Of a stretch of 64,000 nucleotides of DNA, positions 52,370 through 61,245 are shown piece after piece. Position 1 is the first letter of the stretch; the number at the start of each line of letters is the position of its first letter. The stretch covers positions 1 through 64,000 of the forward strand of contig NZ_JBOITM010000075.1 of NCBI RefSeq assembly GCF_050717535.1, read 5' to 3'. The stretch comes from Clostridium_AD sp050717535. GTDB lineage: Bacteria > Bacillota > Clostridia > Clostridiales > Clostridiaceae. The position numbers and the translations under genes were made by a program. A model generated the notes under the pieces. That model had not been told where the DNA came from, searched no databases, and saw nothing but the letters and a program-made list of their open reading frames with translations.

Positions 52370-52403
52370 AAGGGCTATAAATTTATTTTTTATGCCCTTT
52401 TTT
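52370..52403 (+). terminator. Terminator-like hairpin in the MFS leader (candidate attenuator)
   Basis: AAGGGC-t-ATAAA pairs with TTTAT-GCCCTT and is followed by six T. It starts only about 10 nt after the predicted transcription start and 60 nt before the MFS start codon. Unless overcome, it would release a ~40-nt RNA and stop expression of the transporter. Confidence 0.62.
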
Positions 52404-52464
52404 AAACTTCAAATTTATTATGGTTGTAAAAAAAGTTTGTTTTGTTTACATAGGGGGCTAAAAA

Positions 52465-53739
52465 ATGAAGAAGCTATCATCATTACTTAATCCGTATAGA
52501 GGACTTCCAAAAGAAATTTATGTGATTTTTGTTTCGAAAATTATAAATGCCATGGGATGCTTTGTCATGCCACTACTTACCCTTATTCTTACAGAAAAAA
52601 TCGGTTTATCTAAGGAGTTGTCAGGAGTTTACATTAGTGCATCAGGATTAATATCTATGCCTGCAGCTATAATTGGCGGCAAATTAACTGATATTATTGG
52701 CAGAAAAAAGGTTATTATTATATTCGATTTTTTATCTGCCATGTTATATATTGTTTGTGGTTTTATGAATCCATCCATGAATATGATTTACGTATTGATG
52801 CTTGCATCTGTAAGTATGTTTATTGCAGGTCCGGCTCACGATGCTCTTATTGCAGATTTAACAACACCTGAAAATAGGGATGGTGCCTATGCGTTAACTT
52901 ATATGGGGTGGAATATTGGTTTCGCCATAGGTCCAATTATTGGTGGACTTCTATATGAAAATCATTTAGCCCTTGTATTTATAGGAGATGCGGCAACTGC
53001 AATTATATCCCTTAGTTTAATATCTATTTACATTAAGGAAACTATACATCTTACAAAACAAGAAGTTACACAAGAGTGTAGAACTTTAGAAGCTAGAGAA
53101 GAAGGAACAATATTATCAGTGCTCTTAAAGAGGCCGATTCTCATATATTTCGCCTTATGTACTTTTGGATACAATTTTGTTTATTCCCAGTGGTCTTTTA
53201 TGATGCCAATACATTCCACACAAAATTTTCTCAGCCTTGGGGCTAAATATTATGGCCTAATGGCAGGCTTTAATGGATTAACAGTTATGCTTTTCACTCC
53301 TTTTATAACTAAAATTTTTGAAAACGTAAATCATATTAGAAAAATGGTTTATGGTGGCCTTTTATATGCAGTGGGATTTGGCATGCTAGGCATATTAAAT
53401 ACATTACCCTTCTTCTTTTTGTCTGTACTCATATTTACTTTTGGAGAAATTATTTTGTCAATAAGCATTCCACCATTTATTGCAAATCATACGCCTATGT
53501 CACATAGAGGTAGAATGAATGCCGTTCTTCCCATAATATTTGGAATGGGCTATACTCTAGGACCTATAACTATGGGCAAAGCCTTGGGATATATAAGCAT
53601 AGAATCTGCATGGCTAATTTTAGGTCTGGTAGCATTTATATCCTCGCTATTTATGTGTATTCTTGAAAAATATGATAAAAAACAGAATAAGAATAGAGAC
53701 TATATTAAATTAGAACATAATAATGATTTTATAGCATAA
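52465..53739 (+). CDS. MFS transporter
   Basis: 424 residues with about 12 membrane segments. The loop after TM2 has GGKLTDIIGRKKV, the MFS motif A, and GWNIGFAIGPIIGGLLYE is the motif C-like segment typical of drug:H+ antiporters. It is probably an exporter of a toxic or signalling compound; the substrate is unknown. The start ATG follows GGGGGCTAAAAA. A strong promoter and a leader hairpin precede it. Confidence 0.88.
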   Translation: MKKLSSLLNPYRGLPKEIYVIFVSKIINAMGCFVMPLLTLILTEKIGLSKELSGVYISASGLISMPAAIIGGKLTDIIGRKKVIIIFDFLSAMLYIVCGFMNPSMNMIYVLMLASVSMFIAGPAHDALIADLTTPENRDGAYALTYMGWNIGFAIGPIIGGLLYENHLALVFIGDAATAIISLSLISIYIKETIHLTKQEVTQECRTLEAREEGTILSVLLKRPILIYFALCTFGYNFVYSQWSFMMPIHSTQNFLSLGAKYYGLMAGFNGLTVMLFTPFITKIFENVNHIRKMVYGGLLYAVGFGMLGILNTLPFFFLSVLIFTFGEIILSISIPPFIANHTPMSHRGRMNAVLPIIFGMGYTLGPITMGKALGYISIESAWLILGLVAFISSLFMCILEKYDKKQNKNRDYIKLEHNNDFIA

Positions 53740-53893
53740 CATAAAAAATGTTTTAGATTATACTCAAACCTATATTTTGGTAATTTTTTTCAAAAAACCA
53801 ATGCACCTTGTTCTTAATATATTAAAATGATATACTTATTTTATGTTTATCAGTTGATAGATATAAAATCTGATTATAATGGAGAGATGAAAA

Positions 53894-55153
53894 TTGAAGA
53901 GAATAAACCGACTTTTATTATTTGCACTAGTATTTACTTTAGTCTTTTCTACAACTGCTTTTGCTACCGCTCAGCCACTAGAATTAATTGGTAAAGCTGC
54001 TATTTCTGTAGATATAGATACTAATGAAATTATTTACACCAAAAACATTGATAATAAGATGTATCCAGCAAGTATTACAAAACTTATTACAGCCTTACTA
54101 CTTGCTGAAAATAAGAAGACAACTGATAATTTAATCTATACAAAAAATGCAAAAAATCAACCAGCTTTCTCTTATAATCTAAATGTTCATCCTGTAGCAA
54201 TAGGAGATACAATGTCAGCCGACAACGTAATGGACGGGCTTCTTCTTTATTCTGGAAATGATATTGCATATATGATTGCAGATAACATTGGTGGAAATCC
54301 TACTAATTTTGCTAAAATGATGAATGAAAAAGCTGCTAAGTTAGGAATGAAAGGGTCTCATTTTATCACACCCAATGGTTTGGATGATGTAAATGATGGA
54401 CATTATACAACCCCTTATGACTTAACTCTTTTAGGTAGAGCTGCATATAAAAATGAATGGGTAAAAAAATCTATGGGCAAAAAAACAAGCTCAATAAAAT
54501 CTGCTAATGGCCCGGTCGCTATTGTTGAGAATAGGAACAAACTTCTTGGAGTTGACGGTAACTTAGGTGGCAAAACTGGCTATACACTAAAGGCTGGAAG
54601 ATGCTTAATTTCTATATATGAACGTAACGGTCGTCATATCTTAGGTGTTGTTATGAACTCTGAAAATGATGCAAAAGATACAAAGGTCTTTGAAGATATG
54701 CAAAAACTAATTGATTGGAGTTATGCCTCTAAAAAAGAAGTGCTTAACAAAAAAGATACTACACTTAAAACAATTTCTGTACCCTATAAAGTTATTCCAT
54801 TTATAGGACCAGAAAGAACAATTAACATTCCATTAGAATCAAAAGAAGATGTTACTTTTTATAATAATGATATCAAACCTCAAACTACTATTAAAGTTTC
54901 AGGAATAAATCCATGGAAACTTGATAAAAAGACTTCTATTGGAACTTTAGAACTTAAACAAAGAGATGTAAGCAAAAGTATTAAATTATATCCAATGATT
55001 TCAAAATCTACTCTCCTTAAAGATAATATAATTATCTATGCCGCAATAGCTGTTTTGCTAATTGTGTTTATAGTATTAATTTTGTTATTAATTGCTTCTA
55101 TAAATAGACGTAAAAATCGTGGTGGTGGTAGTAGAAGAAGAAATAGATATTAA
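53894..55153 (+). CDS. D-alanyl-D-alanine carboxypeptidase (S11, DacF/PBP5-like)
   Basis: 419 residues from TTG 53894 with GGAGAG seven bases before. A signal peptide (MKRINRLLLFALVFTLVFST, cleavage near ATA-QP) directs it out of the cell. The penicillin-binding motifs are S60-I-T-K63, S120-G-N122 and K227-T-G229. A C-terminal beta domain and a membrane helix (NIIIYAAIAVLLIVFIVLIL) precede an Arg/Gly-rich tail, so it is anchored at both ends unless the signal is cleaved. It trims the terminal D-Ala from peptidoglycan stem peptides. Confidence 0.93.
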   Translation: MKRINRLLLFALVFTLVFSTTAFATAQPLELIGKAAISVDIDTNEIIYTKNIDNKMYPASITKLITALLLAENKKTTDNLIYTKNAKNQPAFSYNLNVHPVAIGDTMSADNVMDGLLLYSGNDIAYMIADNIGGNPTNFAKMMNEKAAKLGMKGSHFITPNGLDDVNDGHYTTPYDLTLLGRAAYKNEWVKKSMGKKTSSIKSANGPVAIVENRNKLLGVDGNLGGKTGYTLKAGRCLISIYERNGRHILGVVMNSENDAKDTKVFEDMQKLIDWSYASKKEVLNKKDTTLKTISVPYKVIPFIGPERTINIPLESKEDVTFYNNDIKPQTTIKVSGINPWKLDKKTSIGTLELKQRDVSKSIKLYPMISKSTLLKDNIIIYAAIAVLLIVFIVLILLLIASINRRKNRGGGSRRRNRY

Positions 55154-55173
55154 GTAATCATTTTAATAACTGC

Positions 55174-55217
55174 AAAAGAGCTTATATTAATTTTTAAATT
55201 AATATAAACTCTTTTTT
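55174..55217 (+). terminator. Terminator of the carboxypeptidase gene
   Basis: AAAAGAG-c-TTATATTAATTT pairs with AAATTAATATAA-a-CTCTTTT around TTA and is followed by a T-run. Confidence 0.9.
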
Positions 55218-55288
55218 ATATTCGTTATTGTATTGTGCTAATTTCCAGTAGCACATACTTTTTCAAAATTATTAGAATTAAATTTAAA

Positions 55289-55576
55289 CTATTCTTCATC
55301 TGGGAACATTGCATTTACAACATTTACGATAGTTTCATTACAAATTTTATAATTAATTTGTAAGCCATCTCGTTCACCTTTTATAATTCCTAAGGATTTT
55401 AGCTTTTGAAGGTGTTGAGAAACCGTAGATTGAGGAATGTTTAGACAATCCTGCATATAACTAACATTGCAGCTCCCTTTACTCATAAGTCCTCTAATAA
55501 TACATATTCTAACGGGATGAGCAAGGGCTTTTAATAATTCTGCTATTTCTGTATATTGTTGAAAATTCGCCTCCAT
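55289..55576 (-). CDS. ArsR-family transcriptional regulator
   Basis: 95 residues with the ArsR winged helix: AELLKALAHPVRICIIRGL, NIPQSTVSQHLQKLKSLGIIKGERDG. Cysteines at GSCNVSYMQDCL lie near the alpha3 site where metal-sensing ArsR proteins bind ligands, but the ELCVC motif is absent. The effector is unknown. The start ATG follows AAGGAGACC. No transporter or metal gene is adjacent; the DMT transporter at 55879 is the nearest. Confidence 0.9.
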   Translation of the reverse strand: MEANFQQYTEIAELLKALAHPVRICIIRGLMSKGSCNVSYMQDCLNIPQSTVSQHLQKLKSLGIIKGERDGLQINYKICNETIVNVVNAMFPDEE

Positions 55577-55754
55577 AATTGGTCTCCTTTTATATATGAA
55601 TAAATTTTAGTTTTATTTTTAATAAAATAGAATGAAGTATCATAAATATATGAATACAACAATATAGATTATTATATTGCTATATTCTTATATTAATATA
55701 TTGCGATATCAATGTCAATATTTCAACAAGGTTTTTATTAATGCATAACAACAA

Positions 55755-55833
55755 AGTGCCACCCACGTGGCAAGTGGCAAAATTGACAAGCTCTAGCATA
55801 TAAATATTATCCACCTCCGCAAGCTGTTTCCTA
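55755..55833. repeat. 79-bp dispersed repeat, copy 1 (partner at 59019-59103)
   Basis: The first 41 bp, from AGTGCCACCCACGTGGCAAG to AAGCTCTA, are identical to copy 2. The remainder shares TTATCCAC and GCAAGCTGTTTCCTA with a 6-bp length difference. The start holds GCCAC-CCAC-GTGGC and a doubled GTGGCAA, so TGCCAC can pair with either copy. It is non-coding and lies 3' of the DMT transporter gene. Confidence 0.9.
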
Positions 55834-55878
55834 TACAACAAAAAAATATTATCTACTTTTCTACTGCGATACTTTATC

Positions 55879-56775
55879 TCATATCCTCTTGAGTTTTCTA
55901 AGGTTTATCCTACCATCCAAACTCACTAAAGTTACACCTATTATTATGATAATACACCCTATTACCTGCCAAATAGTAACAACTTCATGTAGTATGAATC
56001 CAGCAGCAAATAAACTCATAATAGGTTGTAAATTTATATAGGTTGTTATAACAGTTGCTCCAAGCTCTTTTAAACAATGTACATACAGTACATACCCAAT
56101 GCAAGAGCAAAAGATTGATAAGAATATTAAATTTAAGACAACTTTTGTAGATGGAATTTGCAATGGACTTAAAAATAGTGAAGGACTGAGAAACAAGGAC
56201 CCCCACATAATTTCATAAGTAGTTATAGTAATAACTTTATAATTACCTTTAAAACTACTACAAACCATGTTATAAATCACCCAAGAAAAGACCGCTCCAA
56301 GTGCCATCAAATCTCCTATATTTCCTTTTGATAATAAGCTTACCCTTTGCTTAGATGCAATTATTATAATAATTCCAACTAAGCTTAAGGTGGCACCAAA
56401 TATTTTCCCATAGGTCAGTTTTTCTTTATAAATTAGCCTTTGAGAAAATATAGTAAATACTGGTATAGTCGCAATTAAAATTGCTACGTTTGATGCTGAG
56501 GTATATGCTACAGAATAGTTTTCAAATATAAAATATATTGCTACTCCAAATAGCCCTCCTAGTGCAAATTTGAGCTTGTCCGCTTTTAAAACTTTCTCTT
56601 CCGGGAATTTTACTTTTAATATTATAAATAAAATTATTGCGGCTAACATAAATCTATAAAATGCAGATAATGCAGGGCTTACCTCTTGTGATACAACCTT
56701 TATGCTCAAATAAGATAAACTCCAGATAAACATTAAAATTATTGCCATTACATGAGATGTTCTTTTGTTTTTCAC
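55879..56775 (-). CDS. EamA-family (DMT) transporter
   Basis: 298 residues from GTG 56775 with a weak AAGGG site. Ten hydrophobic segments in two EamA repeats: AIILMFIWSLSYLSIKVVSQ at the start, and ALGAVFSWVIYNMVCSS opening the second half. It is a likely metabolite or amino-acid exporter of the inner membrane, of unknown substrate. The basic C-terminus (GRINLRKLKRI) faces the cytoplasm. The gene stands alone. Confidence 0.9.
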   Translation of the reverse strand: MKNKRTSHVMAIILMFIWSLSYLSIKVVSQEVSPALSAFYRFMLAAIILFIILKVKFPEEKVLKADKLKFALGGLFGVAIYFIFENYSVAYTSASNVAILIATIPVFTIFSQRLIYKEKLTYGKIFGATLSLVGIIIIIASKQRVSLLSKGNIGDLMALGAVFSWVIYNMVCSSFKGNYKVITITTYEIMWGSLFLSPSLFLSPLQIPSTKVVLNLIFLSIFCSCIGYVLYVHCLKELGATVITTYINLQPIMSLFAAGFILHEVVTIWQVIGCIIIIIGVTLVSLDGRINLRKLKRI

Positions 56776-57044
56776 AATACCACGCCCTTTACTTTTTATT
56801 TAACATACGACAAAATAAACAATAGTATTATTATATCTTAAAATTACCAAAGATTACACCATAATATTATTCGAATTTTTTATTGAAATACTATTTTTGC
56901 AATTTCAATGTTGCCAATATTTCATTTTCAGAGTATTATAGTGTAGTATTGAAATATTAATTACTGATTATGATAATATATGTTATAATAAAATTCATTT
57001 TGTTTTTCTAAAAAAATTGTATACTAACCTATGGAGGTGCAGAT

Positions 57045-58805
57045 TTGAAAAAGGAATTTTCTTTAAGTAACGACAATGTAATGATAAATTTCACTGCTAA
57101 ATATTGTAATAGTCCTGAAAAGCTATTAGAAAGTACAGGTTTTAGAAGAGTCTTTAATTCTTACCTCAAAAAGATAAAGAAAAAAAACTCAAATATCTAT
57201 AAATATTTAATCCAAAATGCGCGAACAGAAAATGAGGACTTAGATGTTTTTATGATACATTTATTTAAACTCTTATCAGTACTAAATGTAAATGAGATTA
57301 TAAATTTAAATACAAAATATAGTTCACTTATTAATAGCCGCGGTACTTTTGTTGATTTTATAGAAGATTTCTATAGTTTTTGGAGAAAGCTTGAAAGATA
57401 CACGGTAATTCACAACAATAAAATTAATGAGGGTTTAGAGAAAACAAGTTTTATTGAAGCTAACAATGATTTTTCTATGCTTATACTTAATTTATACAGA
57501 AAAATTGAGGAGAATGTTCTTGGCTATAAGCCTATGGTTTACAGGCAACTACCTGCTGGTGGAAATGCGGGCCTAATTGTTAATAATGCAAATTGGCCAA
57601 TTCCTTCAGGATATGAACTATTAAAAGATGTTCCCTTTATTGAATCAATAATGCTAGATTTGCCTTATATAAGCTACCCTAAAAAAAATACTCGTGATGG
57701 AATTTTTCAGGAATGTTTTGAAAACCCATTGAAAAATTGTACTTTAAAAACAGACCATTGGTTTTGTTATCCGGCTAAAATAGGAACACTACTTGCCTTC
57801 ATCTATGTGCACAGAGATTTTATGGCTCATGCAATAACCCTATGTAACTTATTCGAAATGGCTCGTGAAAAAGAATATAGGAACATTAAGCCCGATATAG
57901 TTTTTGTGTTTGGTGCTAAAGATTCTATTAGTTCTAAAAATATTCCCTCTAAGGTCAAAACAGTATTCTATGATGATATAGAAAATGATATTATGCTTGG
58001 CTATATTAGTTATAGTGAAGAAATTGATTACTTCGGCTATGTAAAGAAAATGGCCTTAACTCTTCATAACCTAATAATGATTAAACGAGGCTATTTACCA
58101 ATCCATGGTGCAATGGTAAACATTGTTATGAATAATGGTAAAAGTGCAAATGTTGTTATTATGGGCGACAGCGGAGCTGGTAAATCTGAATGCCTAGAGG
58201 CCTTTAGAAGTTTAAGTGAGGATTATATCAGCGACATGACCATAGTATTTGATGATATGGGTGTTGTAACTCTAAACTCTGGCGACAAACCCTTGGGCTT
58301 TGGAACAGAAATTGGTGCTTTTGTAAGACTAGATGATTTAGACGCAGGTTATGCTTTTAAAGAAATTGATAGAAGTATCTTTATGAATCCTGATAAAATC
58401 AACGCACGACTTGTTATGCCTGTAGCAAGCTATAAAGATATTATTAAGGGATACCCTATAGATTTATTCCTTTATGCAAACAATTATGAAGAAGTAAAAG
58501 ACGGTAATGAAGAAATTAATTTCTTTACTAACCCAAAGGATGCTATTGATGTTTGTAAAAGAGGGGCAAGAATAGCAAAAGGTACTACTACAGAATTAGG
58601 CCTTGTAACCTCCTATTTTGCAAATCCTTTTGGTCCTGTACAAAAACAAGAACTAGTAGATGTGCTTATAGACCAATATTTCGAAGAATTTTTCAAAACA
58701 GGAGTAAAAGTTGGACAAATTCGAACTTCCTTGGGTGTAAAAGGTCAAGAAAAATATGGTCCCAAAAAAGCTGCTAAGAAATTATTTGATTTGATCATAA
58801 AATGA
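57045..58805 (+). CDS. PEP carboxykinase/HprK-fold P-loop protein of unknown substrate
   Basis: 586 residues from TTG 57045 behind GGAGGTG. The C-terminal half has the fold shared by ATP-type PEPCK and HPr kinase: LPIHGAMVNI, the P-loop VIMGDSGAGKSECLEAF (~372-388), DMTIVFDDMG and KGTTTELGLVTSYFANP. The N-terminal ~190 residues have no clear match. Ordinary ATP-PEPCK keeps substrate-binding motifs that I do not see, so gluconeogenic PEPCK is unlikely. A small-molecule or protein kinase is the alternative. A long palindromic element begins two bases after its stop codon. Confidence 0.72.
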   Translation: MKKEFSLSNDNVMINFTAKYCNSPEKLLESTGFRRVFNSYLKKIKKKNSNIYKYLIQNARTENEDLDVFMIHLFKLLSVLNVNEIINLNTKYSSLINSRGTFVDFIEDFYSFWRKLERYTVIHNNKINEGLEKTSFIEANNDFSMLILNLYRKIEENVLGYKPMVYRQLPAGGNAGLIVNNANWPIPSGYELLKDVPFIESIMLDLPYISYPKKNTRDGIFQECFENPLKNCTLKTDHWFCYPAKIGTLLAFIYVHRDFMAHAITLCNLFEMAREKEYRNIKPDIVFVFGAKDSISSKNIPSKVKTVFYDDIENDIMLGYISYSEEIDYFGYVKKMALTLHNLIMIKRGYLPIHGAMVNIVMNNGKSANVVIMGDSGAGKSECLEAFRSLSEDYISDMTIVFDDMGVVTLNSGDKPLGFGTEIGAFVRLDDLDAGYAFKEIDRSIFMNPDKINARLVMPVASYKDIIKGYPIDLFLYANNYEEVKDGNEEINFFTNPKDAIDVCKRGARIAKGTTTELGLVTSYFANPFGPVQKQELVDVLIDQYFEEFFKTGVKVGQIRTSLGVKGQEKYGPKKAAKKLFDLIIK

Positions 58806-58806
58806 A

Positions 58807-58997
58807 AAAAAGAGTATATATTACTACTAATGCATTCATTTCGCTAAGAACTGCTAATTTTATTTTAAATTATGCTGCTAAAAAACATAAACTCGCTTCG
58901 CTCAAACATATGTTTTTCTTAACGCAGCACAATTCAAAATAAAATAAGAAGTTCTAAAGCTTATTCAAATGCGTTATACGTAATATATACTCTTTTT
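58807..58997. repeat. 191-bp long palindromic element, copy 2 (shared with 15172-15359)
   Basis: The arms AAAAAGAGTATATATTAC and GTAATATATACTCTTTTT are exact complements; inner matches include GCATT, TTTTATTTT and GCTGC. The tip is AAACTCGC-TT-CGCTCAAA, a perfect mirror repeat that contains GCGAAGC on the other strand. Read on the minus strand it aligns with copy 1 through GTATATATTACGTA, CGTTAAGAAAA and ATGTTTGAGCG. It starts two bases after the stop codon of the PEPCK-like gene. Confidence 0.9.
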
Positions 58998-59018
58998 ACG
59001 CGTATAAAAGAATCGAGT

Positions 59019-59103
59019 AGTGCCACCCACGTGGCAAGTGGCAAAATTGACAAGCTCTAATGTATATATGTTATCCACAGCCACTTCTGCAAGCTGTTTC
59101 CTA
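59019..59103. repeat. 85-bp dispersed repeat, copy 2 (partner at 55755-55833)
   Basis: In the same orientation as copy 1, 3.2 kb away, with an identical 41-bp first part and conserved TTATCCAC and GCAAGCTGTTTCCTA. It lies 21 bp after the long palindrome and just 3' of the topoisomerase gene. Confidence 0.9.
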
Positions 59104-59122
59104 ATAAAAAAAGCATATAAAT

Positions 59123-61129
59123 TTATTCCACTCCAGTTTGAGGATTTTTGTAAAATGAACTTATCATATCAAAATGGTTTACAAGTCTTAATCCATTATT
59201 TAGTCTAAGTACTCTATCAGTATTTTTTATTATATAATTTTCTAACTTATCCATGTATATATTACCCTCTATTTCACTCTCGGTAACCATAGTTAATCCT
59301 TTTTCCCAACTAGCCGTTAACTCTGGATTTAGCAAAGTGGGTATAGAATTTTTCACCACATCATAAATAATTTCTCCAAGAAGTGTAGGCATAACTACCT
59401 GGGTCTTATTATTAGATTTAATATAATCTATTTTTTCAAGCTTTGTTAAAATTCCTGAACGAGTAGCACTTGTACCAATACCAGAGCCTTTAATATGCTC
59501 CCTTAGTTCTTCATCCTCTATAAGTTTACCCGCATTTTCCATAGCTATAATTATTGAACCTGTGGTAAATCTCTTAGGAGGAGAAGTTTTGCCTTCTTTT
59601 ACAATTAAATCATCTAGGTCTACACTTTGACCTTTTTTTAAGGTACTTAAAAATTTCATGTTTTTATTTTCACTGTCATAGCTATCATTATCAGGTTTTA
59701 GCACCTCCAAATAACCAATTTCAACGCAAACCTTATCCGAGGTAAAAAATCTTTCCTTATCAACTTTAGTTATAACCGAAACCTTGCTATAAACAGCAGG
59801 TGGATAAAATATTGCTAAAAACCGTCTAAGCACTAAATTATAGATTTTCTTTTGAATATCCTTTAACGCCATATAATTCTGAAGACCTTCTCCTGTTGGT
59901 ATAATAGCATAATGATCTGTGACCTTACTATCATCAACATACTTTGTCTTTGCTATATTACTAAACCACTTTTTTTCTAGAATATTCCCAGCTATGTTTT
60001 TTATTTCTGGATCACCATTAAAATTGGTTAATTTTTTCAAGTTCTTATCTATCTCTTTTGCCACCGCTGTAGATAATACCCTGGCATCTGTTCTTGGGTA
60101 AGTAAGCATTTTTTTCTCATATAGTGCTTGAATATGACCAAGAGTTTGTTCTGGATTTATTTTAAATTTTTTAGAGCATTCATTTTGTATTTCTGCTAAA
60201 TTAAATAACAGTGGAGCATTTTTATTTTCTTTCTTCTTAGTAATGTTTTCAACTACGATTTTACCATCTATACTAGAATCTCTAAGGTCTGCTATTAATT
60301 TTTCTGCCATATCTTGCGTTTTGAATCCACCTTCATTATAAAGAATTGGCGATTCAAAATACTCCGAACCTTCTACTGCTTTCCATTCCCCATCATATTT
60401 AGATTCTTCATCTACTTTAAAACTAGCCATAACCCTATAAAAAGGAGTGACAACAAAATCTCTTACTTCTCTTTCTCTTAAAACCACCATACCAAGTACA
60501 CAAGACATTACACGTCCCACTGCAATAACTATATAATTTTTTCCAAGATAATTACTTACAGTTTTTCCATAGACTAAACTTAGAAGCCTAGAAAAATTAA
60601 TTCCCATTAGATAGTCCTCTTTTGCCCTTAAATAAGCGGCTTCTGATAAATTATCATACTCACTTAAATCCTTTGCTTCTTTAACTCCACGAATTATCTC
60701 TTCTTCTGTTTGTGAATCTATCCACACTCTTCGTTTTTGTTTATTAGGACAGCCAGACATTTCATCCACTAACCTGTAGATATACTCGCCCTCCCTTCCA
60801 GAATCTGTACAAACGTAAATTCTGTCAATATCATCACGAATTAATTGACTCTTAACTATATTAAATTGTTTTTTCACTCCATCTATAACTTCATATTTAT
60901 ATGTTTTAGGTAAAAATGGCAAAGTATTCAAAGACCACTTTTTTAATTTTACATCATACTTCTCAGGGTAGCTCATAGTAACAAGATGTCCCACACACCA
61001 TGTAACAACAGCTTTGTCAGACTCTATAAATCCATCTGATTTTCTCCCATTAATTTTTAAGGCTTTGGCAAACTCTGCTGCAACACTTGGCTTTTCTGTA
61101 ATAAATAATGCCTTACTGATATGTACCAC
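59123..61129 (-). CDS. topB: DNA topoisomerase III
   Basis: 668 residues, type IA. Toprim: KALFITEKPSVAAEFAKAL, TDSGREGEYIYR. The active-site Tyr is in MLTYPRTDARVLS, and GSGIGTSATRSGILTKL and FTTGSIIIAME are conserved. It relaxes or decatenates DNA. The C-terminal zinc-finger region of longer TopB proteins (~730 residues) is absent; the chain ends soon after RVLRLNNGLRLV. The start is GTG 61129 with a weak site. The YhaN-like gene ends 116 bp upstream in the same orientation. Confidence 0.95.
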   Translation of the reverse strand: MVHISKALFITEKPSVAAEFAKALKINGRKSDGFIESDKAVVTWCVGHLVTMSYPEKYDVKLKKWSLNTLPFLPKTYKYEVIDGVKKQFNIVKSQLIRDDIDRIYVCTDSGREGEYIYRLVDEMSGCPNKQKRRVWIDSQTEEEIIRGVKEAKDLSEYDNLSEAAYLRAKEDYLMGINFSRLLSLVYGKTVSNYLGKNYIVIAVGRVMSCVLGMVVLREREVRDFVVTPFYRVMASFKVDEESKYDGEWKAVEGSEYFESPILYNEGGFKTQDMAEKLIADLRDSSIDGKIVVENITKKKENKNAPLLFNLAEIQNECSKKFKINPEQTLGHIQALYEKKMLTYPRTDARVLSTAVAKEIDKNLKKLTNFNGDPEIKNIAGNILEKKWFSNIAKTKYVDDSKVTDHYAIIPTGEGLQNYMALKDIQKKIYNLVLRRFLAIFYPPAVYSKVSVITKVDKERFFTSDKVCVEIGYLEVLKPDNDSYDSENKNMKFLSTLKKGQSVDLDDLIVKEGKTSPPKRFTTGSIIIAMENAGKLIEDEELREHIKGSGIGTSATRSGILTKLEKIDYIKSNNKTQVVMPTLLGEIIYDVVKNSIPTLLNPELTASWEKGLTMVTESEIEGNIYMDKLENYIIKNTDRVLRLNNGLRLVNHFDMISSFYKNPQTGVE

Positions 61130-61245
61130 TTCACTTTCTATTATATTGTATAAAAAATCTTATTTTAGATGTCACTAAAAATTGTTTCAAAGAATCTATT
61201 ATACCATTATCTAGACACTTAGACACATGAAAATTCAAATGTGCC

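Noticed and set aside
59020..59208. 62-codon ORF overlapping the 85-bp repeat
   Set aside because: It reads through a non-coding repeat into the 3' end of topB in antisense, and the first repeat copy does not keep the frame.
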